NCBI RefSeq assembly: GCF_005434945.1
Contig: NZ_SKCH01000003.1
Coordinates: 272,013-336,012 of the forward strand
DNA: 64,000 nt
Source of the DNA: Prescottella subtropica
GTDB lineage: Bacteria > Actinomycetota > Actinomycetes > Mycobacteriales > Mycobacteriaceae
Direction of reading: 5' to 3'
Shown: in pieces, positions 58,433 to 64,000 of the stretch
How positions within the stretch are numbered: position 1 is the first letter of the stretch
Layout: every line of letters starts with the position of its first letter
Made by a program: the position numbers and the translations under genes
The notes under the pieces: model-generated
The model's input: only the letters and a program-made list of their open reading frames with translations
Databases searched by the model: none
What the model was told of the DNA's origin: nothing

Positions 58433-60209
58433 ATGGCATCGAGAACTGTTGCGGATCAACTGGTTTCCCAGCTCGTCGATGCCGGGGTGCGTCGGGTCTA
58501 CGGCATTGTCGGGGACAGTCTGAATCCGGTGGTCGACGCGGTGCGTCGCACCGGTGGTTCCGGGCGCGGCGGTGTCGACTGGGTGCATGTCCGGCACGAG
58601 GAGGCGGCGGCGTTCGCGGCGTCCGCCGATGCGCAGATCACCGGGGAACTCGCGGTGTGTGCGGGGTCGTGCGGTCCGGGGAATCTGCATCTGATCAACG
58701 GGTTGTTCGATGCGAACCGTTCGGGCGCCCCGGTGCTGGCGATCGCGTCGCACATCCCGAGCACGCAGATCGGGACCGGATACTTCCAGGAGACGCACCC
58801 GGATCGGTTGTTCGTCGAATGCGCGCAGTACGCCGAATTGGTCAGCAGCCCCGCACAGTCGGCGCGGGTGGTGCAGAGTGCGATGCAGCATGCGATCGCC
58901 GGTCCGGGTGTCTCCGTCGTCACCCTGCCCGGCGATGTCGCCGCCGAATCCGCGCACGGCACCCCGCCGCCGCTGGTGCGGACCGCGGCGCCGGCGGTCG
59001 TGCCCGCCGACACGGACGTGCGGGCCCTCGCGGCCGCGATCGACGCGGCGTCGGCCGTCGCGATCTTCGCCGGCGCCGGGATACGCGGCGCCCGTGACGA
59101 TCTGCTGACGCTCGCGGACCTGATCGGGGCGCCGATCGGGCACAGCCTGCGCGGCAAGGAGTGGATCCAGTACGGCAACCCGTTCGACGTCGGCATGACC
59201 GGGCTGCTCGGGTACGGCGCCGCGCACGACGGCATGCACGGGGCGGACCTGCTGGTCCTCGTCGGCACCGATTTCCCGTACGACCAGTTCCTGCCCGACG
59301 ACGTGCGGACTGCGCAGATCGACGTCGACGCCCGGACACTGGGGCGCCGCACCGGCGTCGATCTCGCGGTGCACGGCGACAGCCGTTCGGTGCTGCGAGC
59401 GCTGATCCCGCTGGTGCAGCGCAAGACCGATCGGGGCTTCCTGGACCGGAGCCTCGACCGGCACCGGATGCTCATGGACAAGGTCGTCGGCGCCTACACC
59501 GATCCGGTGGAACAGCGGACCCCGATCCACCCCGAGTACGCGGCGTCGATCCTCGACGACGTCGCCGCCGACGACGCGATCTTCACCGCCGACACCGGCA
59601 TGTGCAACGTGTGGACGGCCCGCTACCTCACTCCGAACGGGCGGCGCCGGTTCCTGTCGTCGGCGCTGCACGGGTCGATGGCGAACGCGTTGCCGCACGC
59701 GATCGGCGCGCAGGTCGCCCAGCCGGACCGGCAGGTGGTCGCGATGTGCGGTGACGGCGGCCTGGCGATGCTGCTCGGCGAACTGATCACTGTCGCGGCA
59801 TACCGGCTGCCGGCGAAAATTGTGGTATTCGACAATTCGACGTTCGGCATGGTCAAGCATCGAGATGCTCGTCGACGGCCTGCCCGATTTCGGGGTGGAT
59901 GTGCCGTCGGTCGACTACGCGGCCGTCGCGGCGGCGCTCGGCATCTTCTCCCGGCGCATCGAGAATCCGGCGGACATCGAGGACGGCCTGCGGGCCGCGT
60001 TCGCGCACGACGGCCCGGCGCTCGTCGACGTCGTCACCGACCCGAACGCGCTGTCGCTGCCCCCGGAGATCACCGGTGGGCAGGTGCGCGGCTTCGCGCT
60101 CGCGATGTCGAAGGTGGTGATGAACGGCGGTGTCGGGGAGGCGGTGCGGATGGCGAAGTCGAATCTGCGGAACGTGCCGCGGCCGTCGCAGTTCTCGCCG
60201 CGCGGCTGA
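58433..60209 (+). pseudogene. poxB: Pyruvate:quinone oxidoreductase (PoxB) with a frameshift
   Basis: The gene encodes a thiamine-diphosphate enzyme: the activating glutamate in RHEEAAAFAA, a central domain with IFAGAGIRGA, and the cofactor motif CGDGGLAMLL to VVFDN. At about codon 475 the frame changes: the run FGMVK is followed by the usual EMLVDGLPDFG in another frame. One extra base among 59858-59860 explains it; removing A59859 would restore the common K-L-E-M. The rest, to the PoxB-like tail MAKSNLRNVPRPSQ, is in the second frame and ends at 60209; corrected length would be 591 residues. ATG at 58433 has GGAGG 6 bases ahead. A sequencing error cannot be excluded. Confidence 0.85.
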
Positions 60210-60271
60210 CCCGCGGCTGTCGGGATCGGCCCGGTTGTGCGGCGCCTCACGTGGGGTGGGAAAATGCGGGA

Positions 60272-61624
60272 GTGTCTCATTCGTCGAAGCTCGCAGATCC
60301 GAAGGTAACCTCGCCCGCGCTCACCGCGGACGACATCGATGCGGCCGCGAAGCGAATTGCGCACATTATCGACGCGACACCGCTGCAGTTCAGTGAGCGG
60401 CTGTCGACGCTGACCGGGGCCCGCGTCTACCTCAAGCGCGAGGACCTGCAGATGGTCCGCTCGTACAAGATCCGCGGCGCCTACAACCTCATGGTTCAGC
60501 TCAGCGACACCGAACGCGCCGCCGGTGTGGTCACCGCCAGTGCCGGCAACCACGCGCAGGGTGTCGCGTTCGCGTGCCGCACGATGGGCGTACACGGCCG
60601 TATCTACGTTCCCGCCAACACCCCGAAGCAGAAGCGTGACCGGATCATGGTGCACGGTGGCGGTTTCGTCGAACTGATCCCGACGGGGGAGACGTACGAC
60701 GCCGCTGCGGCCGCCGCGGCCGCTGACGTGGCGCGCACGGGTGCCACGATGGTGCCGCCGTTCGACGATCCGCGCACGGCCGCCGGTCAGGGCACCATCG
60801 CCGCGGAGATCCTCGACCAGTTGGGTCAGGCGCCGGCCACCGTCGTCGTCCCCGTCGGTGGCGGCGGCTGCATCGCCGGTATCGCGACGTACCTGAACGA
60901 GCGGGCGCCGGAGACGGCGATCGTCGGTGTCGAACCGGTCGGGGCGGCGTCGATGACCGCGGCCCTTGTCGCGGGCGGCCCGGTGACGCTGCCGGATGTC
61001 GATCCGTTCGTCGACGGTGCCGCCGTCAAGCGGGTCGGCGATCTGCCGTATGCGGTGATGGCGCAGTTCGGGGCGCACGTGGTGTCGCATTCGCAGCTGC
61101 CGCTGATCGCCGGGACGTCGGCCGGTCGGGCCGGGGATCCGTTCGTGATGACGCAGGTCGACGAGGGTGCGATCTGCACCGCGATGCTCGAGCTGTACCA
61201 GAACGAGGGCATCATCGCCGAGCCGGCGGGTGCGCTGTCGGTGACGGCGCTCGCGTCGCTGGACGTGGAGCCGGGGTCCACCGTGGTGTGCCTGATCTCC
61301 GGCGGCAACAACGACGTCTCCCGCTACGGCGAGATCCTGGAACGGTCGCTCGTGCACCTCGGGCTCAAGCACTACTTCCTGGTGGACTTCCCGCAGGAGC
61401 CGGGGGCGCTGCGCGGATTCCTCGACCAGGTCCTCGGCCCGGACGACGACATCACGCTGTTCGAGTACGTCAAGCGCAACAATCGGGAGACCGGGGCCGC
61501 GCTGGTCGGTATCGAGCTCGGTTCGGCCGACGGCCTGTCGGCGCTGCTCGAGCGGATGCGCTGCTCGCGTATCGAGGTCGAGCAGCTCGAGCCGGGCACG
61601 CCCGCGTACCGCTATCTGACGTAG
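60272..61624 (+). CDS. ilvA: Threonine ammonia-lyase (threonine deaminase), biosynthetic
   Basis: The 450-residue PLP enzyme has the cofactor lysine in SYKIRGAYN, ASAGNHAQGVAFAC, the phosphate loop VVPVGGGGCIAGI and SGGNNDVSRY, followed by a C-terminal ACT-like domain (YFLVDFPQEPGALRGFL) that would bind isoleucine. It converts threonine to 2-oxobutanoate, the entry to isoleucine. GTG at 60272 lies 6 bases after GAAAAT, a weak -10. The upstream frame is open through the frameshifted poxB, so the start cannot be set by a stop codon. It abuts the tetR-type stop with no gap. Confidence 0.95.
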   Translation: MSHSSKLADPKVTSPALTADDIDAAAKRIAHIIDATPLQFSERLSTLTGARVYLKREDLQMVRSYKIRGAYNLMVQLSDTERAAGVVTASAGNHAQGVAFACRTMGVHGRIYVPANTPKQKRDRIMVHGGGFVELIPTGETYDAAAAAAAADVARTGATMVPPFDDPRTAAGQGTIAAEILDQLGQAPATVVVPVGGGGCIAGIATYLNERAPETAIVGVEPVGAASMTAALVAGGPVTLPDVDPFVDGAAVKRVGDLPYAVMAQFGAHVVSHSQLPLIAGTSAGRAGDPFVMTQVDEGAICTAMLELYQNEGIIAEPAGALSVTALASLDVEPGSTVVCLISGGNNDVSRYGEILERSLVHLGLKHYFLVDFPQEPGALRGFLDQVLGPDDDITLFEYVKRNNRETGAALVGIELGSADGLSALLERMRCSRIEVEQLEPGTPAYRYLT

Positions 61625-62161
61625 TCAGTTCGCCGGGTCGGTGCCGAGCAGTCGGTGCACGACCCGGCGATGCAGGTCCGGGTCGGGCTGCGGCAGCCCC
61701 AGGAGTGCGGCGAGATAGATGCCGTCGCCGGCCAGCCGGACGATCTCGGCCTGGACGGGGTCGTCGATCTCGGCGAGCAGTCCGTCGTCCCACGAGCGCA
61801 TGACGTCGGCGACGGCCTGCTGCACCTCGTCGTGCTGTCCGTCGGCGCTGCGCATCGCGGCGAGCATCGACTGGAACATCGTGATCTCTTCTTCCGTCTC
61901 GGCCACCGGGTACTGCAGGTAGATCTCGGAGACGGTGCGGCCCTGCGCGACGGCGTCCGCGAGTTGCCGGTCCGAACGGTCGCCGAGTCGGCGCACCATC
62001 GACGCGAGCAGCGCCTCCTTGGTGGGGAAGTGGTAGAGCAGGCCCCCCTTGGAAACCCCGGCGCCCGCGGCGACCGCCTCGAGCGTCACCTGGGCGACGC
62101 CGACGTCGAGCAGCAGGGTTTCGAGCGCGTCGAGGATGCGATCCCGTGTGTCTGATGCCAT
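61625..62161 (-). CDS. TetR-family repressor
   Basis: The 178-residue protein has an N-terminal helix-turn-helix (TLEAVAAGAGVSKGGLLYHFPTKEAL reads as the TetR motif) and an all-helical ligand domain. It is divergent from a DHA2 efflux gene, and two identical operator-like repeats lie between them, one over each promoter. It probably represses both itself and the pump until an efflux substrate binds. The ATG at 62161 follows TACAGT by 7 bases on the minus strand and so may be leaderless. Confidence 0.88.
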   Translation of the reverse strand: MASDTRDRILDALETLLLDVGVAQVTLEAVAAGAGVSKGGLLYHFPTKEALLASMVRRLGDRSDRQLADAVAQGRTVSEIYLQYPVAETEEEITMFQSMLAAMRSADGQHDEVQQAVADVMRSWDDGLLAEIDDPVQAEIVRLAGDGIYLAALLGLPQPDPDLHRRVVHRLLGTDPAN

Positions 62162-62168
62162 AGCGCCG

Positions 62169-62187
62169 ACTGTACCGGCTGGACGGT
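62169..62187. promoter_or_regulatory. TetR operator copy A, overlapping the tetR -10
   Basis: This is one of two identical 19-base sequences. Its core ACCGGCTGGACGGT is a dyad (ACCGxC/GxCGGT) with one mismatched pair inside. The tetR -10 TACAGT (62169-62174, minus strand) is within it, and a -35 TTAGCA lies 17 bases upstream at 62192-62197. Confidence 0.7.
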
Positions 62188-62209
62188 CGAGTGCTAATCT
62201 GGTGCGGCT

Positions 62210-62228
62210 ACTGTACCGGCTGGACGGT
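62210..62228. promoter_or_regulatory. TetR operator copy B, at the MFS promoter
   Basis: The second identical 19-base copy lies 41 bases from the first. TACTGT at 62209-62214 is a plausible -10 for the MFS gene on the plus strand, so binding here should block the pump promoter. Confidence 0.65.
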
Positions 62229-62282
62229 TAACTCCCCGGTCGGTTCCTGTTCATTGCACGACAAATTTCGGGGAGTGGAAGC

Positions 62283-63797
62283 ATGTCCGTGGACACGCTG
62301 CAGAATCCACGCGAGGCGACCGCGAGCCGCAAGGACTGGCTCGGACTGGTCGTGCTCGCCTTCGCGGTGCTGCTGATCTCGGTGGACGCGACGGTGCTCG
62401 ACCTCGCGTTGCCGTTCATCAGTGAGGACCTGGCACCGAGCAGTACGCAGCTGCTGTGGATCATCGACGTCTATTCGTTCGTCCTGGCCGGCCTGCTGGT
62501 CACGATGGGCACCCTCGGTGACCGGATCGGCCGCCGTCGGCTGCTGCTGATCGGTGCGGTCGGGTTCGGTCTCGCGTCGCTGATCGCGGCCTGGTCGTCG
62601 AGCCCGGAGATGCTGATCTTCGCGCGCGTGCTGCAGGGTGTCGCGGGTGCGACGCTCATGCCGGCCACCCTCGGCCTGATCCGCACCATGTTCGTGAACC
62701 CGCAGCAGCGCACCACCGCGATCGGCGTGTGGGGTGCGATGGCCGGTGGTGGCGCCGCGGCCGGCCCGCTCGTCGGCGGCTGGCTGCTCGAGCACTACTG
62801 GTGGGGCTCGGTGTTCCTCATCAACATCCCGGTCATGATCGGTCTCGTCGCGCTCGGTCCGCTGGTGATCCCGGAGTCGAAGGACCCGAACCCGGGCCGC
62901 TTCGACCTGATCAGCGCCGGACTGTCGATGCTCGCGCTGGTGCCGATGGTGTACGCGGTCAAGGAAACCGCCGTGTACGGGCCGAGCTGGACGTTCACCC
63001 TGGTCGGCGCCGTCGGCGCGTTCGCGGGCTGGATCTTCGTCCGCCGCCAGAAGGCGCTCGCCGACCCGATGCTCGACCTGTCCCTGTTCGCGCGTCCGGC
63101 GTTCTCGACGGCCGTGGTGACGAACCTGCTGTCGGTGTTCGCGCTCGCCGGTGTGCTGTTCTTCGGCTCGCAGTACCTGCAACTGGTCCTCGGCTACAGC
63201 CCGCTCGAGGCGGGTCTGCTGATGCTGCCGGGCACCCTGGTCAGTGCGTTCGCGTCGCTCGCGGCGGCCTGGCTGGTGCGCCGCTGGTCGCCGAGCCGCG
63301 TCCTGAGCGTCGGCCTGGTGGTGTCCGCGATCGGTGCCGCCGCTCTGATCGCGCTGCGCGCCGACAGCGGCCCGCAGGCATTCGTGCTCGGCTTCCTGCT
63401 GGCCGGTGCCGGTATCGGTGTCGCGCTCACCCTCACCAACGACCTCGTCGTCGGCGCCGTCGAACCGGAGCGGGCCGGTGCCGCGTCGGCCGTCTCGGAG
63501 ACCGCCTACGAACTCGGTATCGCGCTCGGTGTCGCGGTCCTCGGCAGCGTCGTGCTGGCGATCTTCCGCCGCGGACTCGACGTCACGGCGCTCACCGACG
63601 AGCAGACGCAGGTCGCGCAGGGCACCCTCGGCGGTGCGGTCGAGGTGTCGAAGGCGCTGCCCGCGGACCAGTCTGCGGCGTTCGTCGAGACGGCTCAGCA
63701 GGCGTTCGTCGACGGCATGCACATCGCGGCCGGTGCGACGGCGATCGTCCTGCTGGTGTCGGCGATCCTGGTGGCGAAGCTGCTGCGTCAGCGCTGA
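62283..63797 (+). CDS. DHA2-family MFS drug efflux transporter
   Basis: The 504-residue protein has about 14 membrane helices, with SVDATVLDLALPFI in the first helix (the DHA2 VDxTVVNVALP-type motif), GDRIGRRRLLL in loop 2 and GGGAAAGPLVGG (motif C, antiporters). It should exchange protons for a drug or other hydrophobic compound. ATG at 62283 follows GGGGAG and GGAAG. It is divergent from, and probably controlled by, the TetR protein. An IS30 end lies 15 bases after its stop. Confidence 0.9.
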   Translation: MSVDTLQNPREATASRKDWLGLVVLAFAVLLISVDATVLDLALPFISEDLAPSSTQLLWIIDVYSFVLAGLLVTMGTLGDRIGRRRLLLIGAVGFGLASLIAAWSSSPEMLIFARVLQGVAGATLMPATLGLIRTMFVNPQQRTTAIGVWGAMAGGGAAAGPLVGGWLLEHYWWGSVFLINIPVMIGLVALGPLVIPESKDPNPGRFDLISAGLSMLALVPMVYAVKETAVYGPSWTFTLVGAVGAFAGWIFVRRQKALADPMLDLSLFARPAFSTAVVTNLLSVFALAGVLFFGSQYLQLVLGYSPLEAGLLMLPGTLVSAFASLAAAWLVRRWSPSRVLSVGLVVSAIGAAALIALRADSGPQAFVLGFLLAGAGIGVALTLTNDLVVGAVEPERAGAASAVSETAYELGIALGVAVLGSVVLAIFRRGLDVTALTDEQTQVAQGTLGGAVEVSKALPADQSAAFVETAQQAFVDGMHIAAGATAIVLLVSAILVAKLLRQR

Positions 63798-63812
63798 TTT
63801 CCCTCGGGGAAG

Positions 63813-64000
63813 TCAAGCGGTCAGGGCAACATCGGCCTGGATGAGGGCGTTGAGACGGTCGGCGGGGGTGTCGTAGCCGAGGGTGGGACGAGGCCGGGTG
63901 TTGAGGAGGTGTTGGACCCTCTTCAACTCGGCCGCGTCGTGCCCGGACAGATCGGTGCCCTTGGTGAACCAGTGCCGCAGGAGCCGATTGGTGTTCTCGT
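63813..64000 (-). mobile_element. IS30-family transposase, C-terminal end (runs off the window)
   Basis: The reverse strand reads ENTNRLLRHWFTKGTDLSGH, then LKRVQHLLNTRPRPTLGYDTPADRL and a stop at 63813. The E of ENTN is the last residue of the IS30-type DDE triad, and the motif that follows is typical of the family. The N-terminal part and the other end of the element lie beyond position 64000. The 15 bases between the MFS stop and this stop should include one terminal repeat, which I could not confirm. Confidence 0.88.

Noticed and set aside
58397..61624. A genuine PoxB-IlvA fusion enzyme
   Set aside because: The PoxB C-terminus is intact in another frame up to 60209, and ilvA has its own start with a -10-like element, so the continuous frame is the result of one extra base.

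Overview
This is high-GC actinobacterial chromosome of the Corynebacteriales type, most likely Rhodococcus or a close Nocardiaceae relative. Three things point there. Gene order follows two blocks of the Mycobacterium tuberculosis map: roughly Rv2181 to Rv2144 (lipoglycan mannosyltransferase, aroG, pknL, mptA, metF, then the division and cell-wall cluster to wag31) and roughly Rv1536 to Rv1559 (ileS, dinX, lspA, dnaE1, ilvA). A CrtO-type carotenoid ketolase, known from Rhodococcus, is present. PknL carries PASTA repeats, which the M. tuberculosis protein lacks. Gene identities are read from protein motifs and remembered family sequences; no database search was run.

Layout. Positions 1-11957 hold an alpha-mannosyltransferase (partial), an exoribonuclease, aroG, pknL and its DNA-binding partner, then a minus-strand block of crtE/idsA2-like, crtI, mptA and crtB, and metF. 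Positions 11968-16917 hold a second minus-strand block: acetyltransferase, crtO, cruF, lppM and a CruG-like glycosyltransferase. Together these blocks cover most of a route to a keto, hydroxylated and glycosylated carotenoid; no lycopene cyclase is visible. A LexA (SOS) box at 16982-16997 sits in a divergent promoter facing a HEPN-domain gene.

Positions 17813-39056 carry the dcw cluster: a DUF3040 membrane protein, mraZ, rsmH, ftsL-like, pbpB, murE, murF, mraY, murD, ftsW, murG, murC, ftsQ, ftsZ, pgeF, yggS-type, sepF, yggT-type, wag31 and a small membrane protein. Most junctions are 4-bp ATGA or GTGA overlaps, so translation is probably coupled. Control elements include three 10-bp-spaced MraZ-type repeats and a two-hairpin leader upstream of rsmH that matches the mraW RNA motif.

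Positions 39054-64000 hold ileS behind a T-box leader, dinB with a clamp-binding motif, two lipoproteins, lspA with a RluD-family gene and an unknown membrane-anchored gene, an esterase, a RarD permease, dnaE1, an ABC exporter, a Ddn-like reductase, a TerD protein fused to a PD-(D/E)XK nuclease-like domain, a frameshifted poxB, ilvA, a TetR/MFS efflux pair with duplicated operators, and the end of an IS30-family transposase running off the window.

A recurring feature is a TANNNT -10 hexamer 6-7 bases before a GTG or ATG with no Shine-Dalgarno sequence, which suggests many leaderless mRNAs. No tRNA, rRNA or CRISPR array was seen.
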